64,000 bases of DNA from Epiperipatus broadwayi (GCA_028023455.1 JAQFVV010000014.1:685336-749335), one strand, 5' to 3'; shown: positions 13,560 to 24,890, numbered from the stretch's first letter. Numbers and translations: made by a program. Notes: generated from the letters alone by a model not told the origin.

Positions 13560-14090
13560 TATCGTAGAAAGTTACAAAGGTTTTACATGGCTTGGATTGC
13601 TGCATTTACATGGGAAATTCTTACTTATAGGCTTACATATATAAAAGTTGCTTTATTGATTTACACATACATTTTTCCATGTTGTGGATTAGTTACAAGG
13701 GTTTTACATAGCTTGGATTGCTGTGGTTACATAGGCAATCCATAGATGTAGATTTATGTATGTAAAAGTTGATTTATTGATTTACATAAGATTATGAGAA
13801 TTTTTACATTCTGTGGATTAGTTATAAAGATTTTTACATAGCTTGGATTGCTTTGGTTACATAGGCAATCCTTAGTTGTTAGGTTTATGTATGTAAAAGT
13901 TGATTTATTGATTTACCTAGGGCAGGAGGAATTTGTACAATCGCTGGATTTGTTACAAGATGTTTACATAGCCTGGCTGGCTGTGGTTACATTGGCAATC
14001 TGTAGTTGTAGGTTAATGTATGTAAAAGTTGATTTATTGATTTATATAAGATTACACGATTTTTACATGTTCTAGATTGATGTATTTACA
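13560..14090. repeat. Minisatellite of about 122-129 bp, four units
   Basis: Four diverged units share the box tagcttggattgctgtggtt and the box gttgatttattgattta. The second box recurs near 13645, 13767, 13896 and 14025, giving spacings of 122, 129 and 129 bp. Open frames through this block are by-products of the repeat. Confidence 0.85.
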
Positions 14091-14094
14091 CATG

Positions 14095-14735
14095 CAAACC
14101 AGATTTAGTTTTATATGTGATTGAGTTGCCTGAGTAACATGTGAGGGACTAGTGATTTTTGTGGAAGTGTGGCAATTGCCTGTGGTCTGCAGACACTAAT
14201 ATTAAATCAACATCAGTTATTTTTGATTCTTTACGGTGCCAGATTATCTTTGGGTGATCACGTTTTCTGTTGTTTCATTGGGGATGTGAATTGGGTGTAG
14301 GTATGTGTAGGAGGCACGGCAGGATTGTTTTTGTAATTGATGAAGAGGTTTTTTTTATCTATGCTACGCCTGTTTTCTGGTGCATTTGAATAGATGAGTA
14401 TATCAGAGAGGCTTTGTGACTCAGGTATGTTAGAATTGGTTGCAATTGTTGAATCTGATATGTTGGTCAGATTTTAGATCTCGTTATATTAGAGATGGTT
14501 GCTAGGTAAGGCTTTTGATGAGGTTTAAGTATGAGATCCATGGGTAGATGGTCCAGATTTCCTGGTTACAATTGATGAGTTGGAGTTCATTGTAGGATGA
14601 TCAGACTCTGGGTCTGGGGATGACTATGTTAGAAGCAAGGCTGATATGGTTTGGGTTCAGACATAGGGTGATATGGTGAAAGCTGGGTAGATGGTTAGGC
14701 TTGGCATTGGTATTGGAAATGTTTTATGCTTTTTC
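14095..14735. other. Less AT-rich unique segment, unassigned
   Basis: The base composition here is clearly more G-rich on the plus strand than its surroundings. I find no convincing ORF, splice pair or transposon motif. It may be the remainder of the repeat that contains the preceding minisatellite. Confidence 0.4.
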
Positions 14736-14744
14736 AAATTATTG

Positions 14745-15665
14745 TAATTTGATTTAAATTGAAAATTTGAATGCAAAATATAACACAAAATAGGAAATAA
14801 GTTATCAATTGATTAGAAATTGAAAAAGGTATATAATGTTAGTTGGGTGTTTTTTAAACTTGTTGTCCTAAGGTTTTAAGTATTTTATAAGCTTAAAAAA
14901 ACAGAGCTTCCTTAACTTGGTTGTGAGCAAGAGAACTGATTGGTGGGAATTTGAGATTGAATTTTTATTGCTAAAAAAAGATTGAACTTTACAAGCACAA
15001 TAACATTAAAAATAAGCATACGCTTGACTAACCTTTAGACTTTGAAACTTTGTGCTGGTATTACAGTCAACAGACACTAATCATGTGGTGGCTTTTTTAA
15101 AAAAAATATCATTAAGTAACTAGATTTTAATTGAAAATTTGATTATCAATAGATTGGAAATTGAAAAAGATATATGAGGTAGTTTTTTTCTTCCATTAGC
15201 CTAAGATTTTGAATACTTTTTAAGTATAAAAAAACCACAGTTTGTTAACTTGTTTGTGAGCAAGTGAACTCTTTCCTGGAAAACTTGAAACTGAATTTTC
15301 TTTTTCTTTTTTTCCCAAACAAAAATTAGAAATTGCTACAATAAAATTAAAAATAAGTATATGTTTAGCTGAACTTTGGACTTCGAAATTTGAACTAGTA
15401 ATATTGGTTGCAAGCTTTTCTGGTCATGTAATGACTTTGTCGCCATATTGTTTTCTAAATTATCATTGGGTAACTTGATTTTAATTGAAATTTTGAATGA
15501 AAAATGTAACAAAAAATAATTAATTAGTTATCACCTCATTGGAAATTGAAAAAGTATATCAGGGTAAGTATTTTATCTTGCCAGGCTTAGGTTTAGAGTA
15601 CTTTTGGAGCTTGAAAACTAGAACTTGTTAACATGATTGTAGACAAATGGACTGCATTCTGTGGA
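14745..15665. repeat. Tandem repeat of about 360 bp, 2.5 diverged units
   Basis: The box gattt(t)aattgaaa recurs at 14751, 15123 and 15477 (spacings 372 and 354 bp). In each unit it is followed by an attggaaattgaaaaag box, a taag-rich box and a gagcaag box. Identity between units looks like about 70-75%. Confidence 0.75.
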
Positions 15666-15940
15666 ATTTATTATTGTTGTTGAAAAAGTGAAGAAAAGCT
15701 GAAAGCATCATCACCATCAGAATGTGCTGCAAAAATGTTCCTGGAAGTAATCATCTTAGAATATTATTGCCATCTTTTATTTTGTTATTATATTATCTGT
15801 TAAGAGTTGACCAATCTAATTTGTTTTTGTATTTCAGCTCTCTCTTTTGGCTTTTTAAGTATTTGTATTTTAAGTTAAAAGTAGAAAATGTATCTATTTT
15901 AATTAATCAACAATAATCCTTTGTTTATATATATATATAC

Positions 15941-16980
15941 ATATTATAATTAAAATAATAAATTTAACGGTTTACAAATTATTACAAACAATCCTTAAAT
16001 CCGCAGAAGTACTTTCGATTAATTTCTTAAACCTGCCTCAACTGCCATTAAATTCAAAAAACAAAAGTGGAAGCAAACGTCATCAATTCAAATTCCATGA
16101 ATCTCGCATTTTAATGTTAGCAACTTGTCAATTTATTAAATGCATTTTATTCCTGTTTATAAAAATTGCCTCTTTAATTTTTATTTTACTATGGTTTCTC
16201 TCTTTATGAAGAATTTTCACATTCTCAAAATCAAATTTACATTTATATTGACACGTTTTTTTGTGATCAAAGAAAACTGAAGGAGATATTAAATCACCAT
16301 TATTTTTATTTTTTACACGCTTGTATATAGTTCATGCTACTTCAATCTCTTCTCAATACTGCACTTAGATTCACCTATATATGACAGCATACAATCACAA
16401 AAAATTTGATATATGACATTACTTTTCTGCTTGGCAGGTATGGCATCCTTAGAATTATTAACTAATTTATATTAATATTGTTTGGAACATAGAATGAAAC
16501 ATTAAACACATTCTTATATAAATCCTTAAAAAATTTCACTTGTGGATTTGAAATAAATGGAATAGATATCCATTGTTTACTATTAATCTTCATTTTCTTT
16601 AAATTATTATAACTTTTTTTAAATTGACATAAAATATTGTTTATTTGTTCCATTTTATAACCAACATCAAGCAATTCCTTAGCAAATATTTCAATATTTT
16701 TCAGTTTATCACTTTGGTAACAACATAATTTTTTATTCCGAAACAAAAAAGATCTAAAACTTGCCATTTTATGCATCATTGGTACTTTTGATTTACAATT
16801 TATATATCCTCATTTTTGCAGTGGCTTAATTATTAGTTTATAGTTTAATATACTGTTATCTCTTGTAATCATTAAATCTAAATATTTAATATTATTGTCC
16901 TGTTCCTTTTCAATAGTCCATTTCAAGCCATTCAGCTTATTTAATTCCTCTACAAGCAAATTTATACTATTAGTATTGCT
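15941..16980 (-). repeat. Inverted arm of the Penelope-like element
   Basis: Read on the minus strand, this arm repeats the 3-prime end of the element: the RT C-terminal region, the GIY-YIG remnant and the tail with cgaaagtacttctgcgg. Homology stops close to 16980, next to the 5-prime coding part of the plus-strand copy. Confidence 0.9.
16462..16779 (-). pseudogene. Penelope-like RT C-terminal segment (inverted arm copy)
   Basis: The frame encodes the linker between the RT and the endonuclease, starting MMHKMASFRSFLF and containing KSYNNLKKMKINSKQW. It stays open across the place where the plus-strand copy is interrupted by a stop at 18482, showing that the two arms decayed independently. 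Upstream on the same strand an in-frame TGA (near 16812) interrupts the IIKPLQ-GYINCKS region that is open in the other arm. Confidence 0.8.
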
Positions 16981-17024
16981 TGAGAATGAATATAAAATTG
17001 TTTGTGAAAATGGATTTAAATTAA

Positions 17025-17330
17025 TTGAATGTAAATTATATAGTAAATTTGAGAAAAAAGTTGATTTTTTTATTTAATAAGCAATATCCAAATGCTTATA
17101 AGTTAAACTTTATTAATCTATCAAATAATAGGATACATTTAATTCAGAAATACGTTTTAAGTCACGGAGCTAAATACATCGGTGGGATTTGGAATCATTA
17201 TAATTTGGAACTTATTGCAGCTGTTCAAAATTTATTTGAAGTGATTCCTGGTAATGATAATTTTGTTGAGATATTACTAAGAAAATTAATTGTAATAAAT
17301 TTAACACAATGCCTTATGATAAATCATGGC
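17025..17330 (+). pseudogene. Penelope-like element N-terminal coding fragment
   Basis: The open frame includes FINLSNNRIHLIQKYVLSHG and a following helix-rich stretch ending FVEILLRKLIVINLTQ. It sits directly before the RT frame, as the N-terminal domain does in Penelope proteins. The frame changes near 17310-17330, where the RT frame starts with PYDKSWQLAI, so one frameshift separates the two. Upstream codons to about 16985 may be the original start region, lost at the inversion joint. Confidence 0.65.
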
Positions 17331-18484
17331 AATTGGCTATTTCGGAATTTAAACGGAGATCGAAGAATGATAATATGATTTGTTTGAAGGAAGGCAAAGG
17401 TTTGCATATGTGCTTGTTGACAAAATGTCAATATATTGATAAAGTTAAAATGCAAATGGACAAACTTGGTTTCTTTTTGATTGAAGATTATAATGTGGAT
17501 GGGCAAAGAATAAAATTTATTAACAATATTTTAAAAAGTGCTAAAAATAAAGTTATAAATAATAATGTATATTATGTGATATATCCTTCTTGTGCTATAT
17601 GTCCTCGTATTTTTGCAAATATAAAATTACATAAAGAAGGTAATCCTTTGCAAGTTATGATAGATTTTGGTGTTTCATTCATGTATCAGACTTCTATATA
17701 TATTGGTAAACTTTTACAAGCCTTTTTAGGATTTGGGGAAAATACTATTGCTTCATCATTTGACTTTGTAAATAGTATTAAAAATTTGTTGATTGATGAA
17801 AATGATATTGCTTCATTGGATGTTACAGAAATGTATGGATCTATTGATAGAATGAATTCCATAAAAATAATTGAACATGCATTGAAAAGTAAAAGTATTT
17901 TTAAATATATGATAAAATTTATTATTGATTCTTTAAAACTTTTTAATGATAACATTGTTGCATCTTTTGAAGGTCAATATTATAAAATGTCTAAAGGTTG
18001 GCCTATGGGTCTGCCTGTAGTTGCACAAGTTTGCAATTTCATTTTATCTACATATGAGAGTAATATTTTAAATATGTGTACTTTTGGAAATATTAACATT
18101 TACAAAAGATATATGTATGATGTTTTTGTTTGTGGAAATACTAATAGTATAAATTTGTTTGTAAAGGAATCAAATAAGTTGAATGGCTTGAAATGGACTA
18201 CTGAAAAGGAACAGGATAATAATATTAAATATTTAGATTTAATGCTTAGAAGAGATAACAGTATATTAAATTATAAACTAATAATTAAGCCTCTGCAAAG
18301 AAGAGGATATATAAATTGTAAATCAAAAGTATCAATGATGCATAAGATGGCAAGTTTTAGATCTTTTTTGTTTTGGAATGAAAAATTATGTTGTTACCAA
18401 AGTGATAAAGTGAAAAATATTGAAATATTTGCTAAGGAATTGCTTGATGTTGGTTATAAAATGGAACAAATAAACAATACTTAA
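17309..18484 (+). pseudogene. Penelope-like reverse transcriptase, catalytically broken
   Basis: This 391-codon frame is the longest in the window. Recognisable parts in order are the finger motif PRIFANIKLHKEGNPLQ (about residues 110-126), motif A SLDVTEMYGSID (about 165-176, first catalytic Asp kept), motif B KGWPMGLPVVAQ (about 227-238) and motif C KRYMYDVFV (about 262-270). Motif C normally has two adjacent aspartates after Y-x; here the first is Tyr, which should abolish polymerase activity. The DKGN-like motif upstream is also altered (EGKG). The RT thumb and linker follow to a stop at 18482, inside what is continuous coding sequence in the inverted arm. It is a member of the telomerase-related Penelope RT family and would have acted on its own RNA with target-primed reverse transcription. 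Confidence 0.88.
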
Positions 18485-18809
18485 TGTCAATTTAAAAAAA
18501 AGTTATAATAATTTAAAGGGAATGAAGATTAATAGTAAACAATGGATATCTATTCCATTTATTTCAAATCCACAAGTGAAATTTTTTAAGGATTTATATA
18601 AGAATGTGTTTAATGTTTCATTCTATGTTCCAAACAATATTAATAAATTAGTTAATCATTCTAAGGATGCCATACCTGTCAAGCAGAAAAGTAATGTCAT
18701 ATTTCAAATTTTTTGTGATTGTATGCTGTCATATATAGGTGAATCTAGGTGCAGTATTGAGAAGAGATTGAAGGAGCATGAATTGTTATACAAGCATGTA
18801 AAAAAATAA
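18485..18809 (+). pseudogene. Penelope-like element linker and GIY-YIG endonuclease start
   Basis: This continues the preceding frame after the stop. The segment MKINSKQWISIPF leads into a Cys-containing stretch with CDCMLSYIGESRCSIEKRLK, the second half of a GIY-YIG nuclease core (the Y-I-G motif followed by the conserved Arg in a xxRLxEH context). The first GIY motif is degraded to the VIFQIF segment. The frame ends at a TAA inside an A run at 18800-18809, consistent with a slippage frameshift. Confidence 0.8.
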
Positions 18810-19017
18810 TGGTGATTTAATATCTCTTTCAGTTTTCTTTGATCACAAAAAAACGTATAAATATAAATTTAAATTTGATTTTGAAAATGTGAAAATTCTT
18901 CATGAAGAGAGAAACCATAGTAAAAGAAAAATTAAAGAGGCAATTTTTATAAACAGGAATAAAATGCATTTACAAGTTGCTAACACTAAAATACGAGATT
19001 CGTGGAATTTGAATTGA
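18805..19017 (+). pseudogene. Penelope-like GIY-YIG endonuclease C-terminal part
   Basis: After the A-run frameshift the new frame reads NNGDLISLSVFFDHKKTYKY and FDFENVKILHEERNHSKRK, then EAIFI. This is the usual end of the Penelope endonuclease, where F-D-F-x-x-x-K-I-L-x-x-E is followed by K-R-x-x-E. It terminates at TGA 19015-19017. The inverted arm holds a second decayed copy at about 16080-16290. Confidence 0.75.
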
Positions 19018-19164
19018 TGATGTTTGTTTCCGCTTTTGTTTTTTGAATTTAATGGTAGTTGAGACAGGTTTAAGAAATTAACCGAAAGTACTTCTGCGGA
19101 TTTAAGGATTGTTTGTAATAGTTTGTGAACCATTAAATTTATTATTTTAATTATAATTACAATT

Positions 19165-21130
19165 TTGCTTTTAATTAATGGACATTTTATTTATTTTACA
19201 CACACACATATATATATATTAATCACATATTATTAGTTTTTAACCTTTGTCTTCATTAAACTACAATGATTACAATTAGTATGTCACATTGCTATCAATT
19301 TTCAAATGATATAATTTCATATTATTTTTAAAACTGAATAGGTTTCTGTCTCAATACTTTTTAATTATGTTTCTATTTTATTAAAATCAAATTAGTTGGA
19401 ATTTAGCTTGCTTAGTTTAAATTTTATATTCCGCTTTCTGTTTTAGTGGTATTTCATATTGGTTGTAGTCTACACATTGTAAATTTAAAATGTCTTTCCT
19501 AAAAAAAAAATGCTACTTTTTCAATTTTATTTAATACAATTTCAATACAATAACTAGTTATGAGGAAGCAATAAACAAAAAAAAATTGATTTTATGAAAA
19601 AAGGTCTCTAGACAGGCTGAAAAATTTATACAGTGTTTTTTAAAAAAAAATGTAATTTTTTCTACCTTTTAAGACTATTATAATAAAATGCCTTGTAACT
19701 AAGGACACTAACAATAAGAACAAATTTATAACATACTTAATAAAGCAATGCTTATAAAAAAGCTATCTACTATAATAAAATGCCTTGTAACTAAGGACAC
19801 TAACAATAAGAACAAATTTATAACATACTTAATAAAGCAATGCTTATAAAAAAGCTATCTACTAAATCCAGTTAAATAAAGTAATTTTAATTTTTTTAGT
19901 TTTTTGATTTTATAACTATTTTTTAAAAAAATCACTTATTTCTGAAAAAATCTAATCCTCACTGGTAGTTGAATGATGGAATTATGCTTTTGTTTTGATC
20001 ATTATGTAAAGAAATAATGTTTTTTTCTTACAATTCACTGCTTTTCTAAACAAAAATATTTGTCAAATGAAGTCAAAGTTATTTTATTCTGATAAATAAC
20101 AATGGTTTAATATTAAATTTAATATTTAAAGTTTACTACTTGTGAAAATAATTAATGCTGTCAGATTGCTACTGTAGTGTGAGAGTGTTAATTTCCAAAG
20201 TTGTATGCTTACAGGATAATTTTTATAATTCTTGTTAAAATGTCTAAGAACTTTTTTATTTTTATCTTTTATATATTTTTCAATTACTATTTTCATTGCT
20301 GTATTTGAATCATATTATACCTTGTTATTATAGCTATTTTAATAAGACCATTTTTTATGTTTATTAATTATTTTATTTATATTTTTAATTAGATTTTTTT
20401 TTGTCCTTTATATATTTTTTATTGTATCAATAATTTACTATATACGTTTTGTATTTAACATTTTATTAAAATAACTAATTTTACTAATGATAGTTAAACC
20501 TTTTAAAATAATTTTGGTTTTTAGCTGTTTTATATTCTTTAATAATCATATCTCAATATTTATAATTGTTGATTATTTAATTTATTCATATTATTATATA
20601 TTCTTATACTGCAATCTTTTTTTTTAATTTTTGAATATTTTGCCATTTTACATTATTTTAATTTTTTAAATGTAATTTTTTTTGTCATTGTAATTAATTT
20701 CTATCTGTTATCTGATTTAATAAACATTTCACTTTTTTATATTTTTCTTTACTTTTTTATTTTTAGATTTTTTTTACTAAGGTATATTTAAAATTATTTC
20801 TATTATTAAATTATAATAATTTTTTTAAGTGTTTTTTTCTATTAATATAATGTGAAATGTCAGTAAAATAGAAAAGTTTATTAAAGAAAAGGAATAGAAT
20901 AATAATAATGAAAGAATAGAAGAAAAAATAATATATATTTTGGAATACCATTGAAAAATATAAACATTACAAACAAAATTATAAAAATTATCAGAAAATA
21001 AAATAAAAGAAATATTAAAATAATAAAAATAATTAATAAAAAAGTGTGACAATTTGTTAAATATTAATTACATTAGAAAATATATAATAAAATTTTAATA
21101 ATTAAAATAAGTAAAAGAATTTGTGAAGAC
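19165..21130. other. AT-rich DNA, one tandem duplication, no gene seen
   Basis: Apart from the 92-bp duplication listed separately and a (CA)/(TA) tract near 19199-19218, the stretch is low-complexity A/T sequence with no coding signal. Confidence 0.5.
19679..19862. repeat. 92-bp perfect tandem duplication
   Basis: Two essentially identical copies (19679-19770 and 19771-19862), each starting tataataaaatgccttgt. The lack of divergence suggests a recent event or an assembly artefact. Confidence 0.9.
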
Positions 21131-21152
21131 TGCAGTAAACAAAACATTAATA

Positions 21153-21244
21153 ATATATATATATATTGTAACCATATATTTTAGTATATATATATATATA
21201 TATATATATCCGGGGATTTTGGTTACAATATATATATATATATA
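21153..21244. repeat. (TA)n inverted repeat around a CCGGGG core
   Basis: The left arm ends tatattgtaacca (about 21153-21175) and the right arm is its inverse, tggttacaatata (about 21219-21244). A further (TA)n tract and the short GC-rich tccggggattt core lie between. The structure would fold into a long hairpin. Confidence 0.7.
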
Positions 21245-21350
21245 TTGGAGAAACAGGTAATTTAATTGAATCAAGATTTAATACACCATAAAAAATTGGA
21301 CATATGTTTGAAAATATGAATAATAAAATGAATTATAAAAACAGATAATA
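21235..21350 (+). pseudogene. Possible second Penelope-like GIY-YIG fragment
   Basis: Directly after the (TA)n arm the frame reads IYIGETGNLIESRFNT, which fits the Y-I-G and downstream Arg of a Penelope GIY-YIG nuclease, then stops and continues for a short run. The (TA)n may contribute the first residues by chance. It is not part of the element at 15.9-19.2 kb. Confidence 0.4.
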
Positions 21351-22700
21351 GAAAAGAAGAAAAATTAAAATAAAGAAGTATTAATTGATTTAAACAAATA
21401 AGCCATTGATTTAATAAAGTCATAATTTCACAAAAAATTACTTCACTGGCGATTATAAAAGCAAGTCTTCTTAATTAGTAAAAGCAGCTTCTGTTTTATC
21501 ATAACTTTGTTTTTATGACTTATCTTCTTAAAAACGAATATTTTAAAATAAAATCCACAGTTTTTTGGTTTAAAGTAAATATTTTACTAATATTTTACAT
21601 AAATAAGCTATAAATTATTAAAATGTACAAATTTTCTTTCGGAAATATTAAATCTTTAAAAATGTCTGGAGTCAAATAATCTATCAATCATTGATCATAT
21701 CAATTTCTTTATATTATGATAAAACAATGAGCATTATTATTGGCTTGTTTTAGGATGTAAATTTATGTGAATTGCATAAGGTCTATATGATATTGACAAT
21801 TTGAAGCTTTTTTTTAAACTAATAATTTTAGTTTTGATTTCTATGCAAAAAAAAATATATTTGCAATCTAATGTTCTAGATAAGTACAACATAGTGAAGA
21901 ATTGTCAAAATGATAGCAGCACCATAGTAATACCCCAAATGTGACAAATGTTATGACAAAGTTTCTGACTTTTTTCAAAATCATTGAACAGTGTAAAAGA
22001 GAGTAGTGCATTTTAATATATCATATAGAATTGAACCATTAAGTCAGGTGAATATATTGATTCATATATAAATAAATGTAAACAAAAATTAAAATTGCCA
22101 TTTTGAAGTCTCTCTCAAAATACATAAATTTAAACGTTCATACTTTTTTAAATAAAAGTACATGTATTGGTATATATGATTAAATATTATATATGAATTA
22201 CTGCATAGAAAGTCATTATAAATGATCCAAACGTTTTTTATTTTAAACCAAAACATTAACTTTGAATTACTTTTACATTTTTTTTAAAAACACTTCTAGA
22301 TAATAAATCAGTTCTTCTTCTTTAATATATAATCTACTCCAATGTAGACATTTTAATAATCTCACAAGATTAAATTTTTACTTCAGATAATTCATGCCTT
22401 TAATTATGTTTATTGTTAAATAAAATTTACAACATCAACCAATTTTAATTTTTCAATAAATTTCATGATGCAAATGTCTTATTCCCTTAGGGGAAATATT
22501 TTTATTTATTATATACTCCTGTTATAAAATATATGATTTTCTATTCTATTTTGTTATAATTTTATTTCAAAGAATATTAAATGTGTATTAGGAACATTTA
22601 ATATTGCTTATTCATTGAATCTTCGCAGACCGTTTTTTATTTACTTTATTTCAGCAATGATTTTTAAATATAATTTAATATTATACGATTTTATTTAACA
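21350..22700. other. AT-rich DNA, no gene seen
   Basis: No open frame with complex composition and no repeat structure beyond short A/T runs. Confidence 0.45.
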
Positions 22701-22859
22701 TATATATATATATGAAAAACAAAAAAAAAACGAGTTAAACTTGCTAACACTTGTATTTATGATCAATCGATGGCGTTTTACCAAAAAAACACCGTCAAAG
22801 TGTATGTTTGTTTACATAAACATCAGAGTAAGCATTCATTATCTCTATCGTTAGTTCCA

Positions 22860-22904
22860 CCTTCAGATCATGATTTCAATCTGATTTGCTATCATCAGTG
22901 AAGG
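22860..22904 (-). ncRNA. Type I hammerhead ribozyme, unit 1 (one helix II mismatch)
   Basis: Read on the minus strand: helix I strand ccttca, core CTGATGA, helix II tagc...gatt, core GAAA, palindromic helix III atcatgat, C at the cleavage position, helix I strand tgaagg. Helix II has one G-A mismatch compared with the intact units, so activity may be reduced. Confidence 0.75.
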
Positions 22905-23258
22905 ACAGAAATAAGAAACTAGATCTAAACACTAACTCTGAGCGTTTATGAAAATTTCTATTCAGCTTGCAAGTGTGAATTTTTTAGACACATAATGTCT
23001 TCAAACTCAGCATAGCAAACCAGATGGCTATATGGGTCTGATATCAGTTCAGTATCACCACATAGTAGAAGCCTCTGCAATATACATCATTGCAAGAAAA
23101 CCTCAAAGGTACATTTATGAAAAACAAAAAAAAAAGTTAAACTTGCTAACGCTTGTATTTATGATCAATAGATGGCGTTTTACCAAAAACACTGTCAAAG
23201 CGTATGTTTGTTACATAAATATCAGAGTAAGCATTCACTATCTCTATCATTAGTTCCA

Positions 23259-23297
23259 CCTTCAGATCATGATTTCAAGCTGATTTGCTATCATCAG
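23259..23297 (-). ncRNA. Hammerhead ribozyme, unit 2 (helix I strand deleted)
   Basis: CTGATGA, helix II, GAAA, helix III and the 3-prime helix I strand are present. A deletion of about 20 nt removes the upstream helix I strand, joining CTGATGA directly to a gtttc end. This copy should not self-cleave. Confidence 0.75.
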
Positions 23298-23621
23298 GAA
23301 ACTAGATCTAAACACTAACTCTGAGCGTTTATGAAACAATTTCTATTCAGCTTGCAAGCATGAAATTTTTAGACACGTAATGTCTTCAAACTCAGCATAG
23401 CAAGCCAAATAGCTACATGGGTCTGATATCATTTCACAATATATATCATTGCAAGAAAATCTCAAAGGTACATTTATGAAAAACAAAAAAAAAACAAGTT
23501 AAACTTGCTAATGCTTGTATTTATGATCAATAGATGGCGTTTTACCAAAAACACAGTCAAAGCGTATGTTTCTTTACATAAACATCAGAGTAAGCATTCA
23601 CTATCTCTATCATTAGTTCCA

Positions 23622-23666
23622 CCTTCAGATCATGATTTCAAGCTGATTTGCTATCATCAGTGAAGG
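23622..23666 (-). ncRNA. Type I hammerhead ribozyme, unit 3 (intact)
   Basis: All conserved core positions are present and helix I is a perfect 6-bp match. It is identical over the motif to the plus-strand copies at 24091 and 24490. Cleavage would fall after the C preceding tgaagg. Confidence 0.85.
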
Positions 23667-24090
23667 GCAGGAATAAGAAACTAGATCTAAACACTAACTC
23701 TGAGCATTTATGAAACAATTTCTATTCAGCTTGCAAGCGTGAATTTTTTAGACACGTAATGTCTTCAAACTCAGCATAGCAAGCCAGATACCTATATGGG
23801 TTCTGATATCATATCAGTATCACCACATAGTAGAAGCCTCTGCAATATATATATATATATCATTGCAAGAAAACCTCAAAGGTACATTTATGAAAAACAA
23901 AAAAAACAAGTTAAACTTGCTAACGCTTGTATTTATGATCAATAGATGGCTTTTTACCAAAAACATCATCAAAGCTTGCTATGCTGAGTTTGAACACATT
24001 ACGTGTCTAAAAAATTCACACTTGCAAGCTGAATAGAAATTGTTTCATAAACAGTCAGAGTTAGGTTTAGATCTAGTTTTTTATTCCTGT

Positions 24091-24135
24091 CCTTCACTGA
24101 TGATAGCAAATCAGCTTGAAATCATGATCTGAAGG
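24091..24135 (+). ncRNA. Type I hammerhead ribozyme, unit 4 (intact)
   Basis: Helix I is ccttca (24091-24096) with tgaagg (24130-24135). The core CTGATGA is 24097-24103 and GAAA is 24118-24121. Helix II pairs agc with gct across an aaatca loop, closed by a U-U at the core end where G-C is usual. Helix III is the palindrome atcatgat, able to form 2 bp with a catg loop or a longer duplex between two RNA copies. Predicted cleavage is between 24129 and 24130. Minimal helix III is characteristic of Penelope and retrozyme hammerheads, which often work as dimers. Confidence 0.87.
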
Positions 24136-24489
24136 TGGAACTAACGATAGAGATAGTGAATGCTTACTCTGATGTTTATGTAAACAAACATAAGCTTTGA
24201 CGGTGTTTTTGGTAAAGCGGCATCTATTGATCATCAATACAAGCATTAGCAATTTTAACTTTTTTTTTTTTTCATAAATGTACCTTTGAGGTTTTCTTGC
24301 AATGATATATATTGCAGAGGCTTCTACTATGTGGTGATACTGAACTGATATCAGACCCATATAGCTATCTGGCTTGCTATGCTGAGTTTGAAGACATTAC
24401 GTGTCTAAAAAATTCATGCTTGCAAGCTGAATAGAAATTGTTTCATAAATGCTCAGAGTTAGTGTTTAGATCTAGTTTCTTATTCCTGT

Positions 24490-24534
24490 CCTTCACTGAT
24501 GATAGCAAATCAGCTTGAAATCATGATCTGAAGG
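24490..24534 (+). ncRNA. Type I hammerhead ribozyme, unit 5 (intact)
   Basis: Same sequence as unit 4 over the whole motif. Predicted cleavage is between 24528 and 24529. With unit 4 it would release a 399-nt monomer. Confidence 0.87.
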
Positions 24535-24890
24535 TGGAACTAACAATAGAGATAGTGAATGCTTACTCTGATGTTTATGTAAACAAACGTACACTTTGAT
24601 GGTGTTTTTGGTAAAACGCCATCTATTGATCATAAATACAAGCGTTAGCAAGTTTAACTTGTTTTTTTTTTTTTTATAAATGTACCTTTGAGGTTTTCTT
24701 GCAATGATATATATTGCAGAGGCTTCTACTATGTGGTGATACTGAACTGATATCAGACCCATATAGCTATTTGACTTGCTATGCTGAGTTTGAAGAAATT
24801 ACATGTCTAAAAAATTCAAGCTTGAAGCTGAATAGAAATTGTTTCATAAACGCTCAGAGTTAAGAGTTTAGATCTAGTTTCTTATTCCTG

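Larger units (their letters stand above)
15941..19160 (+). mobile_element. Penelope-like retroelement with inverted 3-prime copy at its left end
   Basis: The right part (about 16985-19160) is a plus-strand Penelope-like element. Its broken reading frame encodes an N-terminal segment, a reverse transcriptase and a C-terminal GIY-YIG endonuclease. The left part (15941-16980) is an inverted copy of the element's last kilobase (about 18133-19160), so the whole locus has inverted arms of about 1 kb around a unique 5-prime half. Partial copies joined in inverted or tandem orientation are a known feature of Penelope-like elements. Both arms carry separate substitutions and stops, so the insertion is old. 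No clear target duplication is visible because both outer flanks are AT-rich. Confidence 0.88.
22705..23973 (-). repeat. Hammerhead-bearing tandem repeat array, minus-strand units
   Basis: About 3.2 units of a 400-nt repeat lie head to tail, read 5-prime to 3-prime on the minus strand. The landmark gatggcgttttacc recurs at 22770, 23172, 23534 and (altered) 23945. Identity between units looks above 90%. The third spacing is shortened by deletion. Each full unit contains a hammerhead core, a poly(A)-rich patch, a tgcaatatatatcattgca stem and a tagatctaaacactaactct box. The left edge sits at a (TA)n tract near 22705. The structure and unit length fit animal retrozymes. Confidence 0.85.

Noticed and set aside
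12903-13745. Ile/Met-rich and repeat-derived open frames
   Set aside because: They are produced by (ATT)n/(ATG)n microsatellites and the minisatellite of about 125 bp.
19070-19110. cgaaagtacttctgcgg at the Penelope tail as a ribozyme remnant
   Set aside because: A self-complementary agtact follows GAA, but the upstream CTGANGA is absent and there is no helix II. Kept only as part of the element.
23032-24762. Repeated 70-90 codon frames starting MGLISVQYHHIVEASAIYII
   Set aside because: They are readings of the 400-nt ribozyme repeat on the strand opposite to the ribozyme. They end at differing places and contain the poly(A) patch, so non-coding repeat is the better explanation.
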